Assembly (NCBI GenBank): GCA_964017045.1
Contig: OZ024796.1
Span: forward strand, 21,289,510-21,353,509
DNA: 64,000 bases
Origin: Omphiscola glabra
Lineage: Eukaryota > Mollusca > Gastropoda > Lymnaeidae
Direction: 5' to 3'
The notes beneath the pieces are model-generated. The model searched no databases and was not told the DNA's origin. It worked only from the letters and a program-made list of their open reading frames with translations. Position numbers and translations under genes: made by a program. Shown one piece after another: positions 48,493 to 60,863 of this stretch. Every line of letters starts with the position of its first letter. Positions within the stretch are counted from its first letter, which is position 1.

Positions 48493-48539
48493 CCACGTGT
48501 CTGAGACCGCGAATGAAGGTAATCAAAGAATACCATAAA

Positions 48540-49314
48540 TTCACAATACCTAAAACAAAAATAAAGTTACCTTTCAGAATGACATCTCAGATACAACAAA
48601 CATCGGAAAATGTTTGACACCCAACATGTAACCAGTTCTGACATTTGGATTCTAAGGCTAGTAGAGTTAACGCACCGTCCTGAAATAATGATTTCATGAC
48701 AATTTAATGACAACTTTTGTCATGAAAAAACTAATTTGACAATTATGTCCAAATATATATTTCCATTGACTCGTTTATTTGCACTATATTTCATCATTGT
48801 CTCCTTTCTGGTTAGTTCGTCATCGGGGTTCATCTTTTAAATCCATATATCCATGTATCCATATATCCTATTATAATTCCATCAATCTTCTCATCCGTTC
48901 ATCAATGCTCCATCATCCCATTCACGTATCCACATATGTCTATCATACTCACTCATAACTGAATTCATTTACAGTTAACAAACCCACAAGCAAACATATC
49001 CAGGACCTATCCACAAGCCAACTTATCCATGAACTATAAATTAACACATTATTTTGAAATGTCTCATCCAAAGGTAAACAAAATTTTAAAAAACCCCAGC
49101 TTGAAAGCATTTTCTGAAATAAACCACTGACAACCCAGCACAGGGGCTCTAAATATATAAACCAGGGCCTCGATTCACTCTGCCACAATGAGAAAAGCGG
49201 ATGTTGTAAAAGATTAATCGAGTATCCCGCAATCTGGCATGTGCAGCCTCCATTTTGACTGCTGGCTTCATTTCCGCCTCTACTTTCAATATCAATTCAT
49301 GAATCAAGGAATCA

Positions 49315-49345
<31 letters not shown>

Positions 49346-50110
49346 TAAATTGTTAAATTTAATGGGTTTTTTAAAAGCCCGACTACACGACCATGTAAAT
49401 TTAGTAGACATAACAACATTATATTATGACCATTGTTCATACATTGGGTGAGTTTTGTACGAAATACCATGCTGAGAAACAAAATTACATGGCAATTAAA
49501 AAATATCGAAAGGCATTCAAAATTAAATAAAAAAACTGTTTTCACATATATATATATATATATAGGCCTATATATATATATGTGAAAACAGTTTTTATTA
49601 CATATATATATCGGTTCTTATATGATAATATTATAAACGCCATGGCCATTCTCATTGAAAAGATTTCATGATAACCATCAACCTGGTAGGACTAGACAGG
49701 GGGCCCCGGGGGGGGGGGGGGGGTGCGCAGTATGAAACAGATTGGGTTATTGCCTGAAAGATATAGAACTCAGCCTTATCAGACGCGGCATGTGGGAAAT
49801 AACTTTATTTCATTCAGACATTTCTACTTTCTATTTTATACGCTTCGAGTGTCCGGGTGTTGAAAATTTGTAATGGCATTTCGCCACTTAAACCTCTCAT
49901 TTGTGTCCCAGTTTTTCTGTCAGGGCGCCGCAAAATGAGGAAAGGTGTGTGTGTGTGTGGGGGGGGGGGGGTAACAAGATAAGTCGCCATTTGCGCATCA
50001 AGGCATCAAGTTATACCAAAGTGTTTTTAACATAGCCTGTTAGAGTTCGTAAGTCTTGGAGTGCACGAAGGACAAAATGTTACAAGAGATTGATTGATTT
50101 TTTCTCCTCC
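48540..50110. other. Single-copy DNA with microsatellites, no gene seen
   Basis: A (TG)n tract at about 49317-49344, a palindrome at 49531-49596, and G tracts at about 49709-49722 and 49960-49970. Confidence 0.5.
49531..49596. repeat. AT-rich palindrome (hairpin)
   Basis: Arms aaaaactgttttcaca and tgtgaaaacagttttt flank TA runs around a central taggccta. It could form a cruciform. It may be a small foldback element. Confidence 0.85.
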
Positions 50111-50117
50111 ATTTACG

Positions 50118-50392
50118 ACCGAACTGGTGATTGAAGAACCGATGATTGAAGAACCGATGATTGAAGAACCGATGATTGAAGAACAGATGATTGAAGAACC
50201 GATGATTGAAGAACCGATGCTTGAAGAACCGATGATTGAAGAACCGATGATTGAAGAACCTATGATTGAAGAGCCAATGATTGAAGAACCGATGATTGAA
50301 GAACCGGTGATTGAAGAACCGATGATTGAAGAACCGAAGATTGAAGAACTGATGATTGAAGAACCGAAGATTGAAGAACTGATGATTTATTT
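50118..50392. repeat. Minisatellite, 15-bp unit (attgaagaaccgatg), about 18 copies
   Basis: A five-codon period gives a false MIEEP-repeat frame. Substitutions fall in all codon positions. Confidence 0.95.
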
Positions 50393-50510
50393 AATGAATG
50401 TAAAATGAGAGTGATTGCCCCCCCCCCCCCTGGCCACCACAAGTCACGTGATATAACATTAACAAAACAAATACAGAACACTCTGTCAGTGTCCTCAAGT
50501 TGTGTCTTAA

Positions 50511-50712
50511 CAGATGTCACCTTCACCAAATTGTGTCACCTTCACCAAATTGTGTCACCTTCACCAAATTGTGTCACCTTCACCAAATTGTGTTACCTTC
50601 ACCAAATTGTGTCACCTTCACCAAATTGTGTCACCTTCACCAAATTGTGTCACCTTTACTAAATTGTGTCACCTTCACCAAAGTGTGTCACCTTCACCAA
50701 ATTGTCCCACCT
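50511..50712. repeat. Minisatellite, 19-bp unit (tgtcaccttcaccaaattg), about 10 copies
   Basis: Nearly perfect 19-mers with a few base changes. Confidence 0.95.
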
Positions 50713-50789
50713 TTCATCATCCACGATTTGCTTGCTTCACTCACAAACCAAATATGTCGGTTGGAAATAATTGAGCGACATAAAACAGT

Positions 50790-50950
50790 GGTGCTAGTAG
50801 GCGTAGTGGTCCTAGTGGTCCTAGTGGTCCTAGTGGTCCTAGTGGTCCTAGTGGTCCTAGTGGCCCTAGTGGTCCTAGTGGTCCTAGTGGTCCTAGTGGC
50901 CCTAGTGGTCCTAGTGGTCTTCTTGGTCCTAGTGGTCCTAGTGGTCCGAT
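50790..50950. repeat. Minisatellite, 9-bp unit (ggtcctagt), about 16 copies
   Basis: Three-codon unit with gtc/gcc variants. Confidence 0.95.
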
Positions 50951-50984
50951 AGGTGTACAGAGATTCCATTTTTAGTCAGTTGAT

Positions 50985-51245
50985 CAGAAATAAGTCCAAT
51001 GGTCAGAGTTAACTCCAGTGGTCTGAAACATTGCCGTGGATCGAGTTTACTTCAGTAGTCCGAGTTAAGTCCAGTGGCCAAAGATGAATCCAGTGGCCTG
51101 AGATTGGTCCAGTGGCCTGAGATTGGTATAGTGGCCCGAGATGAACCCATTGGCCCAAAATGAGTCCAATTGCTCGAGATGGGTCAAATAGTTAGAGCTG
51201 AAGAGAGTTGTCTAGATGAAGCCAGTTGTCTAGCTGAAGACAGTT
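50985..51245. repeat. Degenerate repeat (tccagtggcctgagatg type)
   Basis: About 12 diverged units of 18-25 bp; an older array. Confidence 0.65.
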
Positions 51246-51267
51246 GTCTTTAAACGTGTGTCGCAAC

Positions 51268-51431
51268 CCGTTGCGTAAGAAGGGGGCTGCGGAGGTGATG
51301 GTTTGGAGGGGGCACTTTTTTTATTTATTTGAAGGGGTGGCATGTTCGACCAACTGCAGAATTTTTTCGGGGCAAGTGGGGAGGTAAAAAGATTGTCCCG
51401 CCCGGGTGGCCCAACCCTCGCTACAATACTG
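51268..51431. mobile_element. hAT-type MITE
   Basis: 164 bp from ccgttgcgtaagaaggggg to ccctcgctacaatactg, with gcccgggtggcccaa sub-terminal. Flanks GTCGCAAC (51260-51267) and GTCGTAAC (51432-51439) match at 7 of 8 positions. Confidence 0.7.
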
Positions 51432-51485
51432 GTCGTAACCCACAATATCACCTCAATGGCCAACAAAGGAATTTTACATCCATGT

Positions 51486-51755
51486 TACTTTGTACTGGTG
51501 TCTGATGCCCCAATATTGAAATCTAGATTCCAAAGGTTTTACTTTGTTCCGGTGTCTGATTCTACCAGCATTCAAAGATAGATTCCAAAAGTTTTACTTT
51601 GTACTGGTCCCTGATTCTCGCAGCATTCAAAGATAGATTCCAAAAGTTTTACTTTGTACTGGTGTCTGATTCTCCCAGCACTCAAAGATAGATTCCAAAA
51701 GTTTTACTTTGTACTGGTGTCTGATTCTCCCAGCACTCAAAGATAGATTCCAACG
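51486..51755. repeat. Minisatellite, 55-bp unit, 5 copies
   Basis: Units contain ctcaaagatagattccaaaa and gttttactttgtactggtgt. Confidence 0.92.
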
Positions 51756-52018
51756 TAGGAGGGCCAGCGGCTGGTGTGAAAGTGAACCATCAAAAAAGAA
51801 TAATTCTCAAAGTCAGTTTTTGTTGGCGTGGATATCTGACATGAGCAATGGAATATCTCCGTGTCGGAAGGAGGTTATCTCAAACTCTCATGACTTACCG
51901 CCCCCCCCCCTCTTTTTTTAAATGTGGGGGTTGGGGGGGGGGGGGTAGGTTCTAAGGTGGCTTGAGTTCAGATTGACTAAAAATATATTGAGGAAAGTTG
52001 AAATGAACATGAGCCACT

Positions 52019-52070
52019 GATATGTTAGGATATATGTTAGGATATATGTTAGGATATATGTTAGGATTGG
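52019..52070. repeat. Short tandem repeat (atatgttagg, ~12 bp)
   Basis: Four copies. Confidence 0.85.
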
Positions 52071-52311
52071 TGGCTGCTTAAGGAAGCGTTCTTTCATTGA
52101 TTTCATTGATCTTTTTTTAAAATTAAAGATTCTTTAAAACAACCGATATCAAGCAAGAATTGGTGTCACCCGGCGATCCAGGGGTTGAGTGGGGGATAAC
52201 ACGCCCTTTATGAATATATACATTAGTTAATACCTATCCCCCCCCCCTCCTTTTATTTTTCCTCCACCCGCTTCCAAGGAAAATTTGAATCTAAAGTCAC
52301 TCAAGAGTCGG

Positions 52312-52378
52312 GATATCATCTTTGATATCATCCTTGATTTCATCCTTGATATCATCCTCGATGTCATCCTTGAAGCCT
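52312..52378. repeat. Short tandem repeat (~12 bp, gatatcatcctt)
   Basis: Five to six copies with single-base changes. Confidence 0.85.
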
Positions 52379-52589
52379 AATTTTGTGGCGATAGTTGGAT
52401 GTTGGCATACAAGACAAAATGTCTGGTATGGTCGTGTTATCATGTGACAAAATAATTTGATGAAAGCAACAATAAAAAAAAAAGGAAATGTATTATTTGT
52501 GATTATACAGAGACCACTGAGACCGCGTGACACAATGCATCATCTGTGATTATACAGAGACCATAAAACATTTACATGTCTTCATCTCT

Positions 52590-52862
52590 TCTGGGTGAGA
52601 TCACGTGACACATTAAGAGAACCTCTGGTCCAATTAATATAGACACAAGTAGAGAAATTTGAGATAACATGCATGTACCTACAGACCCTCTGGGGGGATA
52701 TGACTTGACACACGTGAGATACATTGACACATGTGGAGCACCTCTGTGAGAGATAATATTGAAGCAAGTGGAGACCCTCTGCGTGAGGTAACATTGATAC
52801 AAGTGGAGACCCTCTGCGTGAGGTAGCATTGACACAGGTGGAGAACCTCTGCGTGCGATAAA
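52590..52862. repeat. Degenerate ~33-bp tandem repeat
   Basis: Units with caagtggagaccctctgcgt and gaggtaacattgaca. Confidence 0.85.
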
Positions 52863-52869
52863 ATGAACA

Positions 52870-53581
52870 TAAGAGAGATAATGTCAGCGTTATATGGCAA
52901 GCTTATTTTTGTTTTGAAAGGAGGGAGAGATGCCAGCTTCCGTCACAGAGATAAGATACGCGTTCTTTGCGCAGAATTTCAGACGTAGAATTTCGGATGC
53001 GTGGGAGTGAAATAGGTTGCCTGTTCTGCTTCACATCAATCCTTACAACAACAGTAAACAAAACCAGCAACAACACTGTAATTGGAATGGAAACACATCC
53101 ATACAGGCATTGAATATCGAAAACCCGTGAGCCGCAACCGGCTTACCACGCCCGCAGCGTACGTCTCGCAAAGCGGTAGATAGAGAACATCTTTCTTTAG
53201 GAATAGCAAACATTTAAGCCTCCGTTATTTGGGATACAGATAATAAAGTGCGAGACGTAAATTAAATAATATAGAATATGTTTCGCGACGGCTGTGAGAT
53301 GTTAAAATCAAATGCGGTTTTGTTCTGTACAATAGAAATGTGATTGCAAAAAAAATAAAATAATTTACAAGTGAAACATGTGGAAAATGTTACATTGGTT
53401 ATAATGCTGATCGCCTTAAAGACAGTTTCAGACTTTATTTTTATTAAAAAAAAATACCTTCTAGTATTAATACAATTTATTGACTAGACTCTGTGTAAAT
53501 TTTTTAAATCTTTGAGTTACTTGCTTACTTATAAATAAATCTAGCTTGTGTACCGGTACTCCATTTATTCTCATTCTAGAG
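52870..53581. other. Single-copy AT-rich DNA, no gene seen
   Basis: No recognisable feature. Confidence 0.5.
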
Positions 53582-53983
53582 CAGCGTTTCCCAACTTTTG
53601 GTACGCGTACCCCTATGGGAACCCGATGGTCCGATTTGGGGTACGCAAAAAAATTATGTTAACAACTGTAGAAAACGAAAAAAAAATTATTTTTTTTTAA
53701 AACCCATTCATTTACGTGATGCTAAATGTGGATATTTAGCTGGATATTTACAACAAATTTTAATTTTATCCATAAAAGTATTTTTGGAAAAAAAATAATC
53801 AAGAGAACATTGTATTCTGGTAATTAAAGTCAGATGCTGGTAGTTTTTTTTGGTGGCCAAATATTATCTTATATTGTTTGTTTGTTTGTTTGGAGATGCG
53901 TTTTAACCACATTATTTGTATTAAAAAAACTGAAATCACTTGTTAAAAAGATGGGAGGAAAAAAAAAAGGTTGGGAACCGCTG
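53582..53983. mobile_element. hAT-type element (CAGCGTTTCCCAAC ends)
   Basis: Starts CAGCGTTTCCCAACTTTTGG and ends AAGGTTGGGAACCGCTG; the ends are inverted copies. The left sub-terminus gtacgcgtacccct is typical of this hAT group. 402 bp, no transposase frame, and no matching target duplication, so it is older. Confidence 0.75.
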
Positions 53984-54074
53984 ATCAAATAATAATCCTA
54001 ATGGTATGTGATGCAAGTTGTAACAGCTCTCAAAGTTGAATATTTGGAAGCCCCACATTTCCCACGCCGAACCT

Positions 54075-54230
54075 AATCCCAGGTATGTCGTCATTTCTTT
54101 TTAGCCCAATTTTTTTAGTACGATCTCTTTTTAGTCCAATCTCTTTGGGTCCAATCATTTTTAGTCCAATATCTTGCAGTCGAATGGTTTTGTCCAATTT
54201 CTTTGAAGCCAATCTCTTTGAGTCCATTTG
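54075..54230. repeat. Degenerate repeat (ttttagtccaatctctttg)
   Basis: About seven imperfect units of 20-24 bp. Confidence 0.75.
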
Positions 54231-54429
54231 TTCCAGTTCCAAGTGATGACGGTCTTGGATATTTATTTTCGAAGGCAAACAAACTAACAAAAATCTTTCA
54301 AGCCTGGTCCTCTGCTGACCTTTGACCACTAGTATTTTTTTCAGCATGGCTGACAAAGGAATGATTGTCAAGGCTCAGTATTATTATAAGACATGCGAGT
54401 CAGATTCAATACACTGGATTGCAGTGCAG

Positions 54430-55115
54430 CTAAAAGACGAGAATGAAAGGGCATCTAATAAGACGAGAAGGAAAGGGCACCTAATAAGACGAGAAGGAAA
54501 GAGTAACTAGAAAGACGAGTATGAAAGGGCAGCTAAAAAAACTAGAATGAAAGGGCATCTAATAAGACGAGAAGGAAAGGGCAGCTAAAAAAACTAGAAT
54601 GAAAGGGCATCTAATAAGACGAGAAGGAAAGGGCATCTAATAAGACGAGAAGGAAAGGGCACCTAATAAGACGAGAAGGAAAGGGCACCTAATAAGACGA
54701 GACGGAAAGGGCACCTAATAAGACGAGAAGGAAAGGGCAGCTAATAAGACGAGAAGGAAAGGGCACCTAATAAGACGAGACGGAAAGGGCACCTAATAAG
54801 ACGAGAAGGAAAGGGCAGCTAAAAAGACGAGAATCAAAGGGCATCTAATAAGACGAGAATGAAAGGGCATCTAATAAGACGAGAAGGAAAGGGCATCTAA
54901 TAAGACGAGAATGAAAGGGCATCTAATAAGACGAGAATGAAAGGGCATCTAATAAGACGAGAATGAAAGGCATCTAATAAGACGAGAATGAAAGGCATCT
55001 AATAAGACGAGAATGAAAGGGCATCTAATAAGACGAGAATGAAAGGCATCTAATAAGACGAGAATGAAAGGGCATCTAATAAGACGAGAAGGAAAGGGGA
55101 GCTAAAAAGTTGAGA
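54430..55115. repeat. Minisatellite, 26-bp unit, about 26 copies
   Basis: The unit contains gacgagaaggaaagggcacc plus taataa. Variants a/c in gacgaga(a/c), t/g in gaa(t/g), and atc/acc/agc are mixed. Confidence 0.97.
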
Positions 55116-55199
55116 ATCAAACAAGAACTTTCGTTCGTGTGGGGTTGGGGAGGGATGGGGAGGGGGTCACTAAATTGATCTTGAATATCCAAATCTTCT

Positions 55200-55690
55200 A
55201 CCTTCTACCTTTTGTTTGAGATGTGAGTTTATCCATGTGCAGTTGACCAATCAGAAGAACAGTTCTCGTGCGTGTCAAAACATATATTTTCCACAGCAAT
55301 ATATCACCACGAAGCGCGAGATTAATTATTTGAAATGCTACAATTCTGAAGCAGATATCAATAAACTGATCAAATCGCGTTCTGGGGCTGCATGCGGGAA
55401 TCGGAAAAAGTGTGGGAGGATGACGTCAAGGGGCTGGCACGAGACGGAATCATCCTGTTCTGTAGCCCATCATCATCAGGAGCAGCAGCAGCGAGGCCGG
55501 CACGGCCAGGGCGTGTCCCTTACAGAAGTACAATTGTGTGTATACTTCCTTAACAACTCCGTCATAATGCGAGGGAGCGAGATTGTTGACGTAAACACAA
55601 ACTGCTCAGGTTAGTTTTGGGCCTCGTACATAAATCTTCCGATGAAAACAAGATGGCGCGAGTGGGAATGACGGTGGGAAACAATAGCAT
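55200..55690. promoter_or_regulatory. Possible promoter-like region
   Basis: It carries a CCAAT box (gaccaatcag, 55245-55254) and an aagatggcgc motif near 55650 (YY1-like), in DNA slightly richer in CpG than the surroundings. A plus-strand frame of 132 residues (55216-55614) ends near a donor-like cag|gttagt (about 55608), but the protein is not recognised. Confidence 0.2.
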
Positions 55691-57090
55691 ACGATTCGGG
55701 ATAAAAAATTCCTTAGTTTAGAGTACATTATTCTCCCTTTAGAGACCATCAGTAGGAAAGATCGTCTCATTCGACGGCAGTGCGAATTTAACCTAAATCG
55801 GTAGTCGAGAATTTGTGACACTTTGTGACACTTTGTGACAGGGGGATGGGGGTTTAAACATTTCTGACGTTATTTTTAAAAATTAATTAATTTATTTTTT
55901 TAAAATTTAGATCTAACATTTTCTAATTTAGACTTTTTTAAATTTAATTAATTAAAAAAAAATAATTTGAGGTCGAAATTGTCCCAGGTATCATAGGTAC
56001 TATGAACTCAGTCCCTCACACCTTTTGTGCATATCGAAAAATGACGTAAAAATTGTTGTGGCCATTTTTTACATTCGGCTTGTGGATGACTTCGTTGCTT
56101 CCCGTCACTGTTATCAATTTATACTACACCTTAATCCATTTTGGGAAAATGTTTCAAAATATAATAAAATCTTAGTTTTTTGATGAAAATTGTATGTGTT
56201 TTGATTTTATAAGGTGGGACGTGACATGGGGGGGGGGGGGCTAAAAAGGTCATTTTTTGCATGATGTAATTTACGAACGACCCCTTATTACAGAGAGTAA
56301 TCTAGTGTCGTTTTTCGTCATTCTGCGCTTGGTGTGAAAATCAGGTTGGCTATGCATAACTGCATATATGTTTTCAAATACTTAGAATTATCTTTATGAA
56401 AGCAACATTTTAAAATACAAATACAATTTTTGTAAATGTAAATTAATATTCTACAGCTTTTCTAACAGCAGACATTATGTGTATGGGTATGACCCAATAT
56501 TTTGTTGTTGTTTGTTTGGGGTGGGAGGAGGATGGTAGGCTGGTTGACAATTCGTCTCCAGAAAACAGTTGGTCCATTTATCTATACCCCAGATGTGACC
56601 GACCTGTGCACTGATGAGTACGACTGTGCGCCTCAGCGTCATGGAATGGAGGCGGTGAAATCTAAACATCGTGATGAGACGATGCTAAGCCTCGCTGTCA
56701 TGCAACAGCACAAATAAACGCGTCCAGTGTGCTAATGGGGGTTCTCACGCGCATGCGTCTTAATAAATATGGATATACTTCCTGTATCACTGGTCGTCTG
56801 CTGATCGCGATTTGACAGGGATATAAAAAAAATCACGTTATAATGATGTCGTTATATTTGTTATGTTTTAATACGATTGTTATATTCGTTAATGTGTACG
56901 ATTAATAAATTTTATATTTTGTTTGCTTTATGATGACATCATAGTTGCTATTTCACGTTAAGATTAACGCCTTCTTATCATTTGATTCAAGTTTAAATCT
57001 TCTTCCTTGTGTTGTTGAGTTATAAGTTACATTGGTCACATTGCAGTAGGAATGAATTCTGTTAAGTCTCTTTATGATTTGTTATTTGTA
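55691..57090. other. Single-copy DNA, no gene seen
   Basis: Holds ttgtgaca triplets at 55815-55840 and gatgtaatttacgaacgacccctta near 56265-56288, similar to the right end of the element at 1861-2395, so a degraded copy may span 55810-56288. Confidence 0.4.
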
Positions 57091-57099
57091 TATTTTGTT

Positions 57100-57755
57100 A
57101 CCGTTGTGTTATGTTACTGTGATGTTATGTTATTGTTAGTTTACAGTTAGTTTATGTTACTGTGATGTTATGTTATTGTTAGGTTATGTTACTGTGATGT
57201 TATGTTATTGTTAGGTTATGTTACTGTGATGTTATGTTATTGTTAGTTTACAGTTAGGTTATGTTACTGTGATGTTATGTTATTGTTAGTTTACAGTTAG
57301 GTTATGTTACTGTGATGTTATGTTATTGTTAGTTTACAGTTAGGTTATGTTACTGTGATGTTATGTTATTGTTAGTTTACAGTTAGGTTATGTTACTGTG
57401 ATGTTATGTTATTGTTAGGTTATGTTACTGTGATGTTATGTTATTGTTAGGTTATGTTACTGTGATGTTATGTTATTGTTAGTTTACAGTTAGGTTATGT
57501 TACTGTGATGTTATGTTATTGTTAGTTTACAGTTAGGTTATGTTACTGTGATGTTATGTTATTGTTAGTTTACAGTTAGGTTATGTTACTGTGATGTTAT
57601 GTTATTGTTAGGTTATGTTACTGTGATGTTATGTTATTGTTAGTTTACAGTTAGGTTATGTTACTGTGATGTTATGTTATTGTTAGTTTACAGTTAGGTT
57701 ATGTTACTGTGATGTTATGTTATTGTTAGTTTACAGTTAGGTTATGTTACTGTTA
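57100..57755. repeat. Compound minisatellite with two interchangeable modules
   Basis: A module of about 29 bp (gttactgtgatgttatgtta, then ttgttagg) and an optional ~14-bp module (tttacagttaggtt) alternate in irregular order, so the spacing is about 29 or 43 bp. Flanking 57755-57990 holds more diverged gttatgtta units. Confidence 0.95.
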
Positions 57756-58104
57756 CGTTATTATTATGCTATGTTACCGGTATGGCATGATAATGTTATG
57801 TTATGTTACCATTATGTTATGTTACTGATATTATGTTACTTATACGTTATGTAACTTGTATGTCAATTCACTGGAACGCCATGTCACTGTTATGTAATGT
57901 TACTATTATGCTATGTTACCGGTATGGCAAGTTACTGCTAGGTTATGTTATGTACCTGGTATGCTATGTTACTGCTAAGGTATGGCCTGCAACTGTTATG
58001 ACCAAATAAAATTCGCATAAATAAAAACGTCCGTTTTATATAGGAAATAAAAAAGGTTAAGAAATCTCGACAACTACAACTTTGCATAAAAGCTTAGCGC
58101 CACA

Positions 58105-58272
58105 CCCCACACTCCAACCCACATTCCAAACCACATTCCAACCCACATTCCAAACCACATTCCAACCCACATTCCAACCCACACTCCAACCCAATTTCCA
58201 ACCCACATTCCAACCCACACTCCAACCCACATTCCAACCCACATTCCAACCCACATTCCAACCCGCACTCTT
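58105..58272. repeat. Minisatellite, 12-bp unit (acattccaaccc), about 14 copies
   Basis: Four-codon period; one strand reads as NVGW repeats, an artefact. Confidence 0.95.
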
Positions 58273-58690
58273 CAGTCCGAAATGGGCACTCCTAATACAC
58301 ATAGTAAAAGGCGAATGGACTCGGCTTTAACGTCCACGTCATAGAGTTAAGAAACCACTCCGCTGTGTGGCGAGATGGCCATTTCACTGGCGCCTGATAG
58401 TCTAGGGACACGTTACCTGGTCACTCCCACCTGGGAGAGGTGGCACAGTCTTAGGGGTATTAATTAATCCGTCATTTAAACACAATCGATTTGGTCTAAA
58501 TCCCACTCCCAGTTGACAGGGCCACACATTTTCCTGGTCAAATTAAAAAGAAATCAACAACAACAAAAAATCCAAGGTTCTCAAACATTCGTAACGAGCA
58601 CATAAAGGTGTTCTTGGTTAACTGTTAAACGTGTCGAAAAGTTTCAATAAGCTGAGCATTATGTTTTGTTTTGAATTTTTATTTATATCC
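58273..58690. other. Single-copy DNA, no gene seen
   Basis: No recognisable feature. Confidence 0.5.
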
Positions 58691-58691
58691 A

Positions 58692-59303
58692 GTCATGATT
58701 TCCTTAATATCTAGGTAGCGTAGTACAATCATGGTTTCCTTACCATCTAGGTAGCTTAGTACACTCATGGTTTCCTTACTATCTTGTAGGTAGCTTAGTA
58801 CAATCATGGTTTCCTTTACATCTAGGTAGCTTAGTACAATTATGGTTTCCTTACCATCTAGGTAGCTTAGTACGATCATGGTTTCATTAACATCTAGGTA
58901 GCTTAGTACAATCATGGTTTCCTTACCATCTAGGTAGCTTAGTACAATCATGCTTTCCTTACCATCTAGGTAGCTTAGTACAATCATGGTTTCCTTACCA
59001 TCTAGGTAGCTTAGTACAATCATGGTTTCCTTACCATCTAGGTAGCTTAGTACAATCATGGTTTCCTTACCATCTAGGTAGCTTAGTACAATCATGCTTT
59101 CCTTACCATCTAGGTAGCTTAGTACAATCATGGTTTCCTTACCATCTAGGTAGCTTAGTACAATCATGGTTTCCTTACCATCTAGGTAGCTTAGTACAAT
59201 CATGGTTTCCTTACCATCTAGGTAGCTTAGTACAATCATGGTTTCCTTAACATCTAGGCAGCTTAGTACAATCATGGTTTCCTTACCATCTAGGTAGCGT
59301 ATA
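58692..59303. repeat. Minisatellite, 36-bp unit, 17 copies
   Basis: The unit contains ttagtacaatcatggtttcc, then ttaccatctaggtagc. The 12-codon period leaves a 198-residue minus-strand frame (MIVLSYLDGKET repeats). Outer copies are more diverged, with a length variant (tatcttgtagg) near 58785. Confidence 0.95.
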
Positions 59304-59733
59304 GATCAGATTGACATTTCTTTGTGGGTGAGGGATTCGTCATGCTCAGTTTTCTCCCGTCCTTTATTCTGCTCCAACGTAACTTTGAAATTGTTTTGGT
59401 GTAGGTGCAGCTGACTTACCGACCAGCTATCCTGGCAGGTGGTTTAGGATTGCCAGGTAAACCTCGCAGGTTGATTTGTATTCAGGTCTCGATGGCGTTT
59501 TAAAGAAAAGAAAAATAGTTTTGGAGTGTGAATCCTTTTCCTTTTGAGCCGCCTTTGTTACACCTTTTCCGACCCCAATCTGGGATCATGTTCACGTAGC
59601 TTCTCATGGACACAACACATCAGACGCGTTTGGGACAGGAATTCGGTGGCTTTCTTTTTTAAAGAAAAGCAATACTTTGTTTTCGTTGTTACAATGTATG
59701 TTAGAATGCAGAAATTAGTTCTTTGTTACATCT

Positions 59734-60162
59734 CTATTCAAGTGTCCATGCTTTCAGTCTGAGATTAACGACCATTCCATGAACGTATGCATCAGATAAA
59801 ATACATAAAGAAATTATTAAGAATCTTAAAAGAAAAATTATAATAATAAATCCCAAAAACATAAATATTTTAGTAAACATAAAAGTGGAGATATTTTCGT
59901 TATCAAATAGTGTGCCGCATAATGTCACCCTGTCATCATCTGAAAAGTGAAATGTATTTTCAGGGTTAATGAAAAGCTGATTCATGCTTACCCACACTGG
60001 ACTTGATTTTTCACTAGCATCTTTTCTGTTGTTCTCTGATTGAGTGTAGAGTGATGCAAAACTAAATTCTAAATGCATCCCTACTTTAGCAAAAAATTTC
60101 TGGGGTTGGGCTCGGTGACGTGTGCAACCCCCCCCCCCCCCCAAAAAAAAACACACACACAC
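59734..60162 (-). CDS. Possible coding exon, unrecognised protein
   Basis: A minus-strand frame of 142 residues. The central part (SENNRKDASEKSSPVWVSMN, then NPENTFHFSDDDRVTLCGTL) is not low-complexity, and a hydrophobic segment (FMFLGFIIIIFLLRFLIISL) could span a membrane. A strong donor-like TGTGG|GTAAGC lies at 59993/59992, and an acceptor-like CCAACCCCAG sits upstream near 60100, so the real exon may end at 59993. The N-terminal end, with its glycine run, comes from a C-homopolymer. No family recognised; it may be chance. Confidence 0.2.
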   Translation of the reverse strand: MCVCFFLGGGGGCTRHRAQPQKFFAKVGMHLEFSFASLYTQSENNRKDASEKSSPVWVSMNQLFINPENTFHFSDDDRVTLCGTLFDNENISTFMFTKIFMFLGFIIIIFLLRFLIISLCILSDAYVHGMVVNLRLKAWTLE

Positions 60163-60359
60163 ATTTTCGCTCGGGAGCCATCCCGCGCCTTCGATTTCTG
60201 CCCCCGGGTCAAAATGACAGCAGCGGCACCCATTTATTAAAAAATCAAACTACCAAAGAAACAAACTAAATTGCTGATAGAGCAGGGATGTCAAAATTAG
60301 TTTAATCTTTGCCTTACACTGTATGATCATATCAGGAGATATTGAATCCTGATGAGTTT

Positions 60360-60500
60360 TACAATTCACTAAGACTGATGGGAATGTCTTACAATGCACT
60401 AAGACTGATGGGAATGTCTTACAATGCACTAACACTAATGGGAATATGTTACAATGCACTAACACTAATGGGAATGGCTTAAAATGCACTAAGAATGTCT
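60360..60500. repeat. Minisatellite, ~30-bp unit, 5 copies
   Basis: Units contain cttacaatgcactaagactg followed by atgggaatgt. Confidence 0.92.
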
Positions 60501-60863
60501 TACAATCAAGTAATGTTAAATAAATGATTTTACGTCATATGAAAGATAACAAATGTAATGCTCTATGTAATGTATGTATGTATGGCTGTAATGCTCTTAT
60601 GTAATGTAAGTATGTATGGCTGTAATGCTCTGTAAAATAGCACGAACAAATCAGCGTGATACATTACATATTGTTCACTAGCCACGCAAGATACACTTCT
60701 TATTTCTTAAAAACACTGATAGTGAGACTTTTTTTTACATTTTAACTAAAAACATTTTTTTTTAAAACGGAAATCGAATCAAATAAATATACTTTGGCTA
60801 AAATTTAAATATATAAATTCTTTAATATGTACGTATTATTTAAATAAATTTTAAATATATTTA

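Noticed and set aside
50094..50408. MIEEP-repeat protein
   Set aside because: A 15-bp minisatellite read in frame; changes are spread over all codon positions.
58679..59275. 198-residue minus-strand protein of MIVLSYLDGKET repeats
   Set aside because: A 36-bp minisatellite with a 12-codon period; edge units are length-variant and nothing outside the array is coding.
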